Assembly (NCBI RefSeq): GCF_024198235.1
Contig: NZ_JAKCFB010000023.1
Span: forward strand, 62,001 to 126,000
DNA: 64,000 nt
Reading direction: 5' to 3'
Source: Myxococcus dinghuensis
Lineage (GTDB): Bacteria; Myxococcota; Myxococcia; Myxococcales; Myxococcaceae
Position 1 is the stretch's first letter; the number at the start of each line of letters is the position of its first letter. This document shows, piece by piece, positions 41,345 through 50,136 of the stretch. Under the pieces are notes generated by a model that was given only the letters and a program-made list of their open reading frames with translations, was not told the DNA's origin and searched no databases. Made by a program: the position numbers and the translations under genes.

Positions 41345-42265
41345 ATGACCTCGCCGTCCCCGTCCGCCCGCGCGTCCGCTCCGGGCTCCCGTGAGGCCGA
41401 GCTGGCTCGCGCCGAGAGCGAGCTGGCCGCCCAGGAGGCCCGCCTCGCGGAGCAGGTGAGCCGCGCCCTCGCGGAGGCCACCACGCTCTCCACCCGCCTC
41501 GACACCACCCGCGCCGCCCTGGCCCGCGCCCACCGCGAGCCGGACGCCGGCCCCGACGTGGGGGAGCAGGCGTCCAGGCTCCAGGCCGCCACCCTCCCCA
41601 CGCTCGACGTGGAGGGCGCGCGGACCCGGGCGCTGGAGGCCCGCGAGAAGGCGTTGGAGGCGCGGCGCCACGCGGGCCTGGAGGCCCAGGCGGCCCTGCG
41701 CACCCACCAGGAGCAGCTCGCGAAGCTGGCGCGCGCCGTGACGGACGCGGAGGCCGCGCTCGCGCGCCAGGGCGAGGCCAGCGCCGCGAAGGCCCGCGCG
41801 AAGGAGGACGCCGCGCGCGCGCGTCAGGCGGAGCTGGCCCGGGCGGCGGCCGCGGCGAAGGCCCAGGGCCAGACGCTGCCCGGCGCGCCCACGGTCCGGC
41901 CCGCCGTCTCGCCGGATGGCTCGGAGGCGCGGCGCAACGGCCGCGTGCGCATGCACACCGCCATCGACATGCGCAGCGACTCCAACTTCTTCACCGGCTT
42001 CTCCATGGACATCAGCGAGGGCGGCGTCTTCATCGCCACGGTGGACGCGCCCCCGCGCGGTACACAGGTGGAGCTGGACTTCACCCTGCCCGGCGGCCGG
42101 CCCATGAAGGTGACGGGCGTGGTGCGCTGGGTGCGCGAGGCCAACCCCAAGACGCCGGAGCTGATGCCAGGCGTGGGCGTGCAGTTCACCGGCCTGCCCC
42201 ACGAGGTGGCCTCCGCCATCGGCTCCTTCGTCACCACGCGCGAGCCCCTGTTCTATCCGGACTGA
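41345..42265 (+). CDS. PilZ domain protein with N-terminal coiled coil
   Basis: A 306-residue protein. Residues ~15-180 are a long Ala/Glu/Arg coiled coil. Residues ~195-300 form a PilZ-type domain: RRNGRVRMHTAIDMRSDS (RxxxR-like), GFSMDISEGGVFIAT (D/NxSxxG) and VVRWVREANP. It resembles the Myxococcus paralogous PilZ group I recall as TIGR02266. Classical PilZ proteins bind cyclic-di-GMP; whether this one does depends on the spacing between RRNGR and DISEGG, which is plausible but not certain. The coiled coil could give oligomerisation. It stands alone after rtcB. Confidence 0.83.
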   Translation: MTSPSPSARASAPGSREAELARAESELAAQEARLAEQVSRALAEATTLSTRLDTTRAALARAHREPDAGPDVGEQASRLQAATLPTLDVEGARTRALEAREKALEARRHAGLEAQAALRTHQEQLAKLARAVTDAEAALARQGEASAAKARAKEDAARARQAELARAAAAAKAQGQTLPGAPTVRPAVSPDGSEARRNGRVRMHTAIDMRSDSNFFTGFSMDISEGGVFIATVDAPPRGTQVELDFTLPGGRPMKVTGVVRWVREANPKTPELMPGVGVQFTGLPHEVASAIGSFVTTREPLFYPD

Positions 42266-42414
42266 GCCCGCGCGGCGGGGTGAGCGTCGGATACCCGACC
42301 CACGGTGGGACGTGCCGTCGGCGGGCGGCACTCGTGGCACGTCACGACAGACAGCGGCGGAGTCCTGGTGCATCGTAGCGACGGAGACCGTGACCCGAGA
42401 GGAGACTCCACGGA

Positions 42415-42906
42415 ATGAGCGCACCCACCCGCAGCCCCAACGCCGCCGCAGCCCGCCCTCCCCGCTGGGACCAGGGCAAGCGGTGCGACAACGAAGCCGA
42501 GCCCCCTTCGGACGGCGGCCCCGGCGCAGGCCCGGAGACACCGGTGGTGGACAAGGTCAACCTCGCCCAGAAGCTGGCCCTCTTCTCCGAGCACTGGTCG
42601 CCCCGCGTCGTGGGGGAGCTGAACGGCCAGCACGTGCGGCTGGCGAAGCTGCTGGGGCCCTTCACCTGGCACCACCACGAAGCAGAGGACGAGCTGTTCC
42701 TGGTGCTCCACGGCCGGCTGCGCATGGAGCTGCGCGAGCGCGTGGTGGACGTGGAGCCCGGCGAGTTCATCATCATCCCCCGAGGCGTGGAGCACCGCCC
42801 GGTGGCGGACGAGGAGGTCCACGTCCTGCTGTTCGAGCCGGCCTCCACGCTCAACACCGGCAACGTCCGCGAGGAGCGCACGGTCGAGGCCCCGTCCCGC
42901 CTCTGA
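42415..42906 (+). CDS. Single-domain cupin protein
   Basis: A 163-residue small beta-barrel protein. The first ~50 residues are variable and probably disordered. The cupin motif 1 is HHHEAEDELFLVLHGRLRME (His, His and Glu metal ligands) and motif 2 is EPGEFIIIPRGVEHRP (His ligand). Such proteins bind a metal and a small ligand; many are isomerases, dioxygenases or sensors. There is no DNA-binding domain, so it is a plain cupin. The neighbouring genes give no pathway clue. Confidence 0.88.
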   Translation: MSAPTRSPNAAAARPPRWDQGKRCDNEAEPPSDGGPGAGPETPVVDKVNLAQKLALFSEHWSPRVVGELNGQHVRLAKLLGPFTWHHHEAEDELFLVLHGRLRMELRERVVDVEPGEFIIIPRGVEHRPVADEEVHVLLFEPASTLNTGNVREERTVEAPSRL

Positions 42907-42976
42907 CCCGCCGAGGCGCCGCGGCTGGAACGGGAAGAGAGGGAGCGGACTCCCTCCCTTCCCAGGACTTCGACGA

Positions 42977-44488
42977 CTACGGGCTGAACGTGCCGGTGAG
43001 CACGCTGGCGCGGGCGCGAGGCAGCGCGCGCTTGAACGGGCTCGTCGCGAGGTTCGAGCCAGGCTGGTACCAGCTCTGGATTTCCGCGAAGTAGGTCTGG
43101 CCCGCCTGCAGCACGGACGGGGGCAGGTACACGCTCTGGAGGTCCGTGTGCAGCGCCGCCACGCGCGTCACGGTGGTGGCGCCGTTGCTCACGCCGAGCC
43201 GGTAGATGTTCACCACGTAGTTCGTGGCCGTGCCGACCAGCGGCTTCGACCAGCGCAGCGAGGCGTCTGCCCCCACGCCCGTGAGGTTCTGGAACGCGCC
43301 GCGCGTGTTCACCAGGGGCGCAGCCACCGGCCCGACGAGGGGCTCCACGGGCGCGGCGGTGAACGCGCTCTCCTCCTGCTCCACTCGGATGTCCACGTTC
43401 ATCGTGTAGGGCGTCGCGGTCCCCAGCGCGTAGCTCTTCGTGAAGCCCGCGGTGGCGGTCGCCACCTTCTGCCACGCCGCCGGGAGCGGGTTGTTGTAGG
43501 TCATGCCCCCCGTGACGATGTCCGTCCGCTGCGAGTCAGGATTGAGCTGCACGAGGAGCGGCGGCCCGCTGATGGCCGCGCCCGCCGAGCTCAGCGCGGC
43601 CGGCCGGGAGGACATCCAGATCTCGTTGTACGTGCTGACCGCGGCGGGGTTCACCTGGGTGCGCAGGGCTTCGAAGGCCGAGCGCCTCCAGTCCACCGAG
43701 AAGGTGCCGGTCGCGGCGGGCTGGGTGAAGGTTCCGCTGATGGAGTTGGGCTGCCCCTCCACCTGCGTCACGCTCGAGAGGAACACCTTGTGCATCGCGC
43801 GGTAGGGCACGCCATTCGCGCTCGTCTGAAACCGCATCTGGGCCAGGGAGAGCAAGTCCCCACGGCTGCTATCGAGCAGGACGGGGTTGGTCAGTCTGGC
43901 GTAATCGAAACTCAATCCCGAGAGCGACGTGGCGCCCGTCAGGGGGCGTCCCGTGGCGATGGAGCCCGCGTAGCCGAACGCGCCCGCATTCAACGAATAC
44001 ACGTCCAGATAATCCTCCGGCTGCCAGGGAGACATGCCGGTGGCGGAAACCGTCAGTTGCGTGGGCTGCGAGACGAAGGTGCCATCACGGCCCCACGCCG
44101 TGGAGCCCAGGTCGAACGTGCGGTCGGTGCTCACCAGGTAGCGCGAGTCCAGCTTCAGGTAGATGCGGCCGGAGGGGACGTTGGGCACGGAGATGGTGCC
44201 GTCCGCGGAGCCCGTGCCCGGGTAGGCCGTGAACGCTCCGGTGGTCGAGTCCCGCGTGTAGGCCACCACCGACGTGGCGGATTGATTGTATGGCTTCGTC
44301 TCGTTGCCAGACATGGCGACGAAGGTGACCGGGCTGGTACCGGTGACTTGAGTGTTCAGCCCCTGGGCGACCTGGGAGGTCGTGTCCTCCAACACGGAGG
44401 AGTCCACCGCCTCGGCCTCATCCGGACCCGCGCAACCGACACCCGTCATCCCGACCAGAATCCCGAGCGAAATCAATGATTTCTTCAT
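42977..44488 (-). CDS. Large lipoprotein with fibronectin-type-III-like end
   Basis: A 503-residue protein with a lipoprotein signal (MKKSLISLGILVGMTGVGCAG, Cys19). The mature part is long and beta-rich (Thr/Ser/Asn/Gly-heavy, few Cys). It has a propeller- or sandwich-like middle and a C-terminal fibronectin-III-like region near residues 395-490 (ASLRWSKPLVGTATNYVVNIYRL, YFAEIQSW). No catalytic motif is apparent. Such proteins are common in the outer surface of myxobacteria. Codon use in the first ~30 codons is less GC-rich than the rest. It lies 253 bp downstream of the histidine kinase on the same strand. Confidence 0.78.
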   Translation of the reverse strand: MKKSLISLGILVGMTGVGCAGPDEAEAVDSSVLEDTTSQVAQGLNTQVTGTSPVTFVAMSGNETKPYNQSATSVVAYTRDSTTGAFTAYPGTGSADGTISVPNVPSGRIYLKLDSRYLVSTDRTFDLGSTAWGRDGTFVSQPTQLTVSATGMSPWQPEDYLDVYSLNAGAFGYAGSIATGRPLTGATSLSGLSFDYARLTNPVLLDSSRGDLLSLAQMRFQTSANGVPYRAMHKVFLSSVTQVEGQPNSISGTFTQPAATGTFSVDWRRSAFEALRTQVNPAAVSTYNEIWMSSRPAALSSAGAAISGPPLLVQLNPDSQRTDIVTGGMTYNNPLPAAWQKVATATAGFTKSYALGTATPYTMNVDIRVEQEESAFTAAPVEPLVGPVAAPLVNTRGAFQNLTGVGADASLRWSKPLVGTATNYVVNIYRLGVSNGATTVTRVAALHTDLQSVYLPPSVLQAGQTYFAEIQSWYQPGSNLATSPFKRALPRARASVLTGTFSP

Positions 44489-44741
44489 TGTGGAAGCTGC
44501 CCTTTCGGCGACACCCAGGATGGCGTCGCGCAGGGAGATTCATACCGTGCCGGTCTGACATTTCCGGGGGTGCCACGACCCCCCATTCCTTGCTCGGGGC
44601 CGTGAAGACAGACACGCGTTTCGTCAGACGCGGCTGATACATTCCTCCGCAATGACTGGCACCCTCCACGACCAGCCTGGAGTGCGTTTCACGGCGACGG
44701 CCGGGTGGGCGCGTCGCCGGGCCCCGGCCACGCGCGCGGCG

Positions 44742-47012
44742 TCAGGTGGAGGGCACGGGCGCGGGCGTCGTGCCCACCCGGGTGCCCAGCGGCAGGAGCG
44801 GCAGCTCCACGGTGAACGTGGAGCCCTCGCCGGGCATGCTCTCCACGTGGATGGTGCCGCCGTGCGCGTCCACCAACTGCCGCACGATGTAGAGCCCCAG
44901 TCCGAAGCCCGCGTGCCGTCCGGCGGAGGGCACCTGTTCGAAGCGCTCGAAGATGCGCCGCTGCGACTCCGGGGCGATGCCCGGCCCGAAGTCCCGCACC
45001 ACCACGCGCGCGCCCGCGGGACCGGAGCGCTCCGCGCGCACCTCCACCGGATGGCCCCGGCCGAACTTCAGCGCGTTGGAGAGCAGGTTCGTCACCACGC
45101 GGTCCAGGCGCAGCCGGTCCCACTGGCCCACCAGCCCCAGCTCCGCGTCGAGCACGAGCTTGCAGCCGTTCTCGTGGGCCTGCTCGGAGAAGCGCTCCAC
45201 CACCTCGTGCACCAGGTCCGCGAGGTCCACGGGCGACACGTCCAGCACCAGCCGCTCCGACGACAGCCACGACACGTCCAGCAGGTTGAGCAGCAACTGC
45301 CCCAGCCGCTGCGTCTGCTTCATCGCGAGCGACAGCCCCTCGCGCACCTTCTCCGGTGTCGCGTCCTCGCGCCGCAGCCTGCGCAGCAGCAGGTGGAGCG
45401 TGTTGAGCGGGTTGCCCAGGTCGTGCGCCGCCACGCCGATGAGCTCCACCGCGTCGCGCGCCTCGCGCACCAGCCGCGCGTTGTCCAGGGCCAGCGCCGC
45501 GCGCCCCGCCAGCTCCTCCACGAAGACCTGGTCCGCCAGGGTCAGCCGCCGCCGGGGGGACGACATCAACAGCACCAGCACCCCCTGGGCGCGAGGCCCC
45601 ACCTGGAGCGGCACCGCGAGATAGGAGGACACGCCCACGCGCTCCATCTGCTTGCGGTGCGTGGTGTCCTCGATGTCCCGCGCCAGCATCTGCGGCGACA
45701 CATCCTCCGTCCACTCGGAGCGCCCGGTGCGCAGCACCTGCCAGATGCCCTGCGGTGTGTCCGGCGGGGCGTAGTCCCGCACCGCGTCCCACAGCCAGAC
45801 CTGCTTCTGGGGCACCGCGTGCTTCACCACCCGGGGCCGCAGCTCGCCGGAGGGCGTCATCACGTACAGGATGCACGCGTCCGCCACCTCCGGGACCATC
45901 ATCCGCGCCAGCTCCGCCACCGTCTGCTCCGGCTCCAGCAGTTGCTGGAACAGGCGGCCGGCCTCCGCCAGCAGCCGCTGGGTGCGCTCGACGCGCTGGC
46001 GCTCGGTGATGTCGCGCGTCACCTCCGCGAAGCCCCGCACGCGCCCCTCGTCGTCGAGCAGCGTGTTGATGAGGGCCTCCGCGAAGAAGAGGGTGCCGTC
46101 CTTTCGCGCGCGCCACCCCTCCGTGCGCAGCCGCCCGTCGCGCCGCGCCCGCTCCAGCTCCTGCTCCGGCACCCCCCGGGCCACCGCCTCCGGCGGATAG
46201 AAGCGCTCCAGCGGCGCGCCCAGGGCCTCCTCCTCCTGGTAGCCGGTGATGCGGGTGGCCCCCGGGTTCCAGCTCGCCACCCGCCCCTGTTCGTCCAGCA
46301 GCAGCAGCGCGTAGTCCCGCACGCCCTCCACCAGCAGTTGGAAGCGGCGGGTGCTGTCCGCCGCCTTCGCGTGCAGCGGCGCCAGCCGTCGCAAGAGCAC
46401 CCACGCCAGCGTGCCCGCCAGCCCCAGGCCCAGCCCGGACGTCACGAGCGTCAGCACCAGCACGCGCTGGTCGGCGTCCACCGCCGACTGGACACCCACG
46501 GCCAGGCGCGCCTCGGCGGTCGCCGACAGCTGCTGGAGCGCGGTGAAGGTCCGCAGCCGCGTGACGTCCACGCGCTCCTCGGCGAGCGCCTCCTTCCGGT
46601 CCCGGGGCAGGCCGTCCGAACGGAACACCAGGAGCTGCCGCACGGCCTGCTCGTGGTCCTGCTCCGCGCGCGCGGCGTCGCGCAGCTGGGAGGCCTCCGG
46701 CTCCACGGCCAGGCGCGGCGTCAGCCGCTCGCGGGTGGCGATGAAGTCCTCGCGCGAGGCGGCCATCTCCCGGGAGAAGCGCGGGTCCCTCGACAGCGCG
46801 TAGCCCCGGCCGCTGCCCACCTTGTCGCTGAAGGCCCGGCGCAGCCGCTCCACCTCCAGCAGGTCGCGCGACAGCTCGAGCAGGTTCTCCTTGTGGCTGG
46901 AGCGGATCAACCCCAACACCACCGCCGACGCGGCCGTCAGCCCCAGCGCCACGAGCAGGGACGCGACGAAGCCGGCCACCATGCGCCGCGCGAACGTCCA
47001 CCGACGCCCCAC
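44742..47012 (-). CDS. Membrane sensor histidine kinase (CHASE3-like, PAS, GAF)
   Basis: About 756 residues. Two membrane helices, near residues 11-34 (VAGFVASLLVALGLTAASAV) and ~190-210 (LTLVTSGLGLGLAGTLAWVL), bound a periplasmic helical domain of CHASE3 type. A PAS domain follows (FQLLVEGVRDYALLLLD, to VTRDITERQR), then a GAF domain (~360-500). The dimerisation/His domain is GVAAHDLGNPLNTLHLL with His530, and the ATPase domain has LLSNALKFG (N), DFGPGIAP (G1) and GFGLGLYIVRQLV (G2). No receiver domain. The start is taken as GTG 47012. An ATG further in (MVAGFV) or the upstream ATG at 47075 are alternatives. Cognate regulator not adjacent. Confidence 0.88.
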   Translation of the reverse strand: MGRRWTFARRMVAGFVASLLVALGLTAASAVVLGLIRSSHKENLLELSRDLLEVERLRRAFSDKVGSGRGYALSRDPRFSREMAASREDFIATRERLTPRLAVEPEASQLRDAARAEQDHEQAVRQLLVFRSDGLPRDRKEALAEERVDVTRLRTFTALQQLSATAEARLAVGVQSAVDADQRVLVLTLVTSGLGLGLAGTLAWVLLRRLAPLHAKAADSTRRFQLLVEGVRDYALLLLDEQGRVASWNPGATRITGYQEEEALGAPLERFYPPEAVARGVPEQELERARRDGRLRTEGWRARKDGTLFFAEALINTLLDDEGRVRGFAEVTRDITERQRVERTQRLLAEAGRLFQQLLEPEQTVAELARMMVPEVADACILYVMTPSGELRPRVVKHAVPQKQVWLWDAVRDYAPPDTPQGIWQVLRTGRSEWTEDVSPQMLARDIEDTTHRKQMERVGVSSYLAVPLQVGPRAQGVLVLLMSSPRRRLTLADQVFVEELAGRAALALDNARLVREARDAVELIGVAAHDLGNPLNTLHLLLRRLRREDATPEKVREGLSLAMKQTQRLGQLLLNLLDVSWLSSERLVLDVSPVDLADLVHEVVERFSEQAHENGCKLVLDAELGLVGQWDRLRLDRVVTNLLSNALKFGRGHPVEVRAERSGPAGARVVVRDFGPGIAPESQRRIFERFEQVPSAGRHAGFGLGLYIVRQLVDAHGGTIHVESMPGEGSTFTVELPLLPLGTRVGTTPAPVPST

Positions 47013-47133
47013 TCCGCCATCCCCCCTCCTCCGGCCCCGCCGGCACCGCCCCGCGCACAATGTGGGTCCACCCACCGCGCGTCAGCAGCCCCGGCCGCGA
47101 GGCCCCTTCCCGTCCACCACCCGTCAGCGGGGG

Positions 47134-47655
47134 CTAGCGGGAGCCGGCCGTGGACGACGGGGAGGCCGCCGGGGGAGCGCCGCCCGGGGCATCGAAGGTG
47201 CCCTGCTCGGGATCCACCGACCAGGCGGAGTACTTCTGCATCTTCACGTCCCGCAGCTTCCCGCTCTCGTAGCAGACGGCGTAGACGAGGAAGAACTCCT
47301 TCTCCATGGAGGGCTGGCCGTAGCGGTAGCAGTCCGCGCCGCCCGCGTCGCGCTCGCGCGTCATGGGCTTGCCCAGCAGCGCCACCACCTGCTCCGTCGT
47401 CATGCCCCCGTGGACGGACTTGATGCCGTGCGGCGTGAGCACGCGGAAGGTCGTGGAGTCCTCGCGGATCAACGTCCACACCCCCACGCCGAGCACCACC
47501 GGGAACAGCGCCGTCACCAGGGCCAGGGTCCACCGGCCCCGGGGCAGGCGGCTCCCCCCCGCCTGGAAGGCGGTGAAGAGGTTGCGCGGGTCGGACGGGT
47601 CGGCGGCCGGGGGGGCGCCCGGGAGGTTCTCTGTCTGGCTCACGTCGACTGACAT
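47134..47655 (-). CDS. Membrane-anchored BamE/SmpA-like protein
   Basis: A 173-residue protein. It has a cytoplasmic N-terminal ~50 residues, one membrane helix (TLALVTALFPVVLGVGVWTL), and an external domain. That domain contains GIKSVHGGMTTEQVVALLG and YAVCYESGKLRDVKM, a beta-alpha-beta pattern like the BamE/SmpA/OmlA fold, with two Cys that could pair. A disordered Ser/Pro/Ala tail follows. The true BamE is a lipoprotein; here the domain is attached to an inner-membrane helix, so a chaperone or inhibitor-binding role is possible. The ATG at 47655 is chosen over one 48 bp upstream. Confidence 0.65.
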   Translation of the reverse strand: MSVDVSQTENLPGAPPAADPSDPRNLFTAFQAGGSRLPRGRWTLALVTALFPVVLGVGVWTLIREDSTTFRVLTPHGIKSVHGGMTTEQVVALLGKPMTRERDAGGADCYRYGQPSMEKEFFLVYAVCYESGKLRDVKMQKYSAWSVDPEQGTFDAPGGAPPAASPSSTAGSR

Positions 47656-47838
47656 GCCGTTCCAACAGCGCGGATGCAAGAAACTCCACGCATGCCCCCA
47701 CATCCCGCCTGCCCGGCGCCTCCACAGGACTTAGATGGGCGGCTGCCCGGCTTGCTTTCGTGACATGCGAGTTCACAAACGCACGAAAGCCAGCCTGCTA
47801 CATCCCCCTCCGGGGTAGGCAACCAGGAGTCGTGCAAG

Positions 47839-49998
47839 ATGGCGAAGCGAGGCGCCGCGGGACGCAGCGTCACCCAGAAGCCCTTGGAGCGAGATGTCCT
47901 GCCGGCGGGGGTGGAGATGGATGAAGGCCTCTTCTTCAACCGCGAGCTGTCCTGGCTGGCGTTCAACGACCGGGTCCTCCAACTGGCCGAATCCCCGGAC
48001 GAGCCGCTGCTCGAGCGGCTGAAGTTCGTGGCCATCTACGCGCGCAACCTGGACGAGTTCTTCATGATTCGGGTGGCGCGCCTGCACGAGCAGGTGCGGG
48101 GTGGGGTGGCGCGGCTGGTGCCGGACGGGGCCTCCCCCAGCGCGACGCTCGACAAGCTGCACGAGGGCATCTTCGAGCAGAGCAATCGCCACAGCGCCAT
48201 CTTCGAGAAGCTGCTGCGCCCGGCGCTCGCGGAGAAGGGCCTGCGCATCCTCACCGCGAAGGAGCTGGACCCCGAGCAGCGCGCCCAGGTGGACCAGCGC
48301 TTCCGCGAGCAGATCTTCCCCGTGCTCACGCCGCTGGCCATCGGCCTGGGCCGGCACTTCCCGTACATCTCCAACCTGTCGCTCAGCCTGGCGGTGCTCC
48401 TGAAGGACCCGGAGGCGGGCGAGGAGAGCGTGGCGCGGGTGAAGGTGCCCAAGGAGCTGTTGCCGCGCTTCCTGCCGCTCAAGGGCAACGTCTTCGTGCC
48501 GCTGGAGGAGGTCATCGCGCAGCACCTGGGCGACCTGTTCCCGGGCATGGAGGTGCTGAGCTGGAGCCTGTTCCGCGTCACCCGCGACGCGGACTTCACC
48601 GTGTCCGAGGACGCGGAGGACCTGCTCAAGGCGGTGGAGACGGAGCTGCGCCAGCGCCGCTTCGGCGACGTCATCCGCCTGGAGGTGCAGGCGGGGATGA
48701 GCCCCAAGCTGCTCGAGCCGCTGGTGGAGGCGCTGGGGCTGGAGCCGCGGCAGGTGTACGAGGAGCAGGGCCTGCTGGGCCTGGGGGACGTGCAGGCCAT
48801 CGCCTTCGCGCCGGGCTTCCCGGAGCTGAAGGACCCGCCGTGGACACCCGTCACCCAGCCCCGGCTGCGCCCGGAGACGGACTCGCCGGACGGGGGCACG
48901 GTGATGGCGGCGATGCGGCGCGGGGATTTGCTCGTCCACCACCCCTACGAGTCCTTCGCCACGTCCGTGGAGCGCTTCGTCACGGAGGCCGTGGCGGACC
49001 CGGACGTGCTCGCCATCAAGCAGACCGTCTACCGCACGTCCGACAGCTCGCCCCTGGTGCCCGCGCTCATCACCGCCACGGAGAACGGCAAGCAGGCGGT
49101 GTGCATGGTGGAGCTCAAGGCGCGCTTCGACGAGCGCACCAACATCAAGTGGGCCAACGCGCTGGAAGAGGCGGGCGTGCACGTCGTGTACGGCATCCCG
49201 TCGCTGAAGACCCACGCCAAGGCCATCCTCATCGTCCGGCGCGAGGGCGAGCGGGTGCGGCACTACGTGCACATCGGCACGGGCAACTACAACCCGAAGA
49301 CGGCGCGCCTCTACACGGACATGGGCCTGTTCACCACGGACCCGGACATCGGCGCGGACGTGGCGGACCTGTTCAACTACCTCACCGGGTTCGGCCGGCC
49401 GAAGTCGTTCCGCAAGCTGCTGGTGGCGCCGCTCACCATGCGCGAGGGGTTGCTGGAGCACATCAAGCGCACCGTCGTCGCGCACACGCTGGAGCGCCCC
49501 GCGCGCATCCAGATGAAGATGAACGCGCTGGTGGACCCGGGCATCATCCGCGCCCTCTACGACGCGTCCCGCGCGGGCGTGAAGGTGGAGCTCAACGTCC
49601 GGGGCATCTGCTGCCTGCGCCCGGGCGTCCCCGGCGTGTCGGAGAACATCCGCGTCGTGTCCACGCTGGGCCGCTTCCTGGAGCACGCGCGCGTCTACAT
49701 CTTCGAGCGCGGCACGGAGCTGCGTTGCTACATCGGGTCCGCGGACCTGATGCCGCGCAACCTGGACCACCGCGTGGAGATCCTCGCCCCGGTGGAGGAC
49801 CCCGCCCTGGCCACGCAGGTGCGCGACGCGCTGGAGCGCAGCCTGGCGGACAACACCCACGCGTGGGAGCTGCAGGCCGACGGCACCTGGCGCCGCCTGA
49901 CGCCCGCCTCGGGAGCGGAGAAGCGCTGGGCCCAGGGCGAGCTGATGGAGCGCAGCACCCGCCTCGCCCAGTTCCCGGGGACACGCCCGCTCCCTTGA
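47839..49998 (+). CDS. ppk1: Polyphosphate kinase 1
   Basis: A 719-residue enzyme that reversibly makes polyphosphate from ATP. All four family domains are visible: N-terminal FFNRELSWLAFNDRVLQLA, FVAIYARNLDEFFMIRV, and the two phospholipase-D-like catalytic domains with SLKTHAKAILIVRREG (phosphoaccepting His459), HIGTGNYNPKTARLY and the second catalytic His in RNLDHRVEI. Arg/Lys residues binding ATP (YRTSDSSP, KARFDERTNI) are intact. The ATG at 47839 has AGGAG ~9 nt upstream. It is followed by two glycosyltransferase genes in the same direction but with a 138-bp gap, so co-transcription is uncertain. In myxobacteria polyphosphate is linked to starvation and development. Confidence 0.97.
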   Translation: MAKRGAAGRSVTQKPLERDVLPAGVEMDEGLFFNRELSWLAFNDRVLQLAESPDEPLLERLKFVAIYARNLDEFFMIRVARLHEQVRGGVARLVPDGASPSATLDKLHEGIFEQSNRHSAIFEKLLRPALAEKGLRILTAKELDPEQRAQVDQRFREQIFPVLTPLAIGLGRHFPYISNLSLSLAVLLKDPEAGEESVARVKVPKELLPRFLPLKGNVFVPLEEVIAQHLGDLFPGMEVLSWSLFRVTRDADFTVSEDAEDLLKAVETELRQRRFGDVIRLEVQAGMSPKLLEPLVEALGLEPRQVYEEQGLLGLGDVQAIAFAPGFPELKDPPWTPVTQPRLRPETDSPDGGTVMAAMRRGDLLVHHPYESFATSVERFVTEAVADPDVLAIKQTVYRTSDSSPLVPALITATENGKQAVCMVELKARFDERTNIKWANALEEAGVHVVYGIPSLKTHAKAILIVRREGERVRHYVHIGTGNYNPKTARLYTDMGLFTTDPDIGADVADLFNYLTGFGRPKSFRKLLVAPLTMREGLLEHIKRTVVAHTLERPARIQMKMNALVDPGIIRALYDASRAGVKVELNVRGICCLRPGVPGVSENIRVVSTLGRFLEHARVYIFERGTELRCYIGSADLMPRNLDHRVEILAPVEDPALATQVRDALERSLADNTHAWELQADGTWRRLTPASGAEKRWAQGELMERSTRLAQFPGTRPLP

Positions 49999-50136
49999 GG
50001 GGCGGGCAACACGACTACCCAGAACGCCCAGATTGGTTTGGGATTCAAGCGGGCACGAGCGAAGGCCGCGGCCGGCGGCGCGGCCAGCGCGGCTTGCGGA
50101 CTTCGAACGGGGTGAGGTAACAGCGTCGCTCCTCCG

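Noticed and set aside
47000-47075. Start of the membrane histidine kinase at ATG 47075
   Set aside because: It would add an Arg/Gly-rich leader unrelated to sensor kinases; the GTG at 47012 just before the first membrane helix is a better fit, although not proven.
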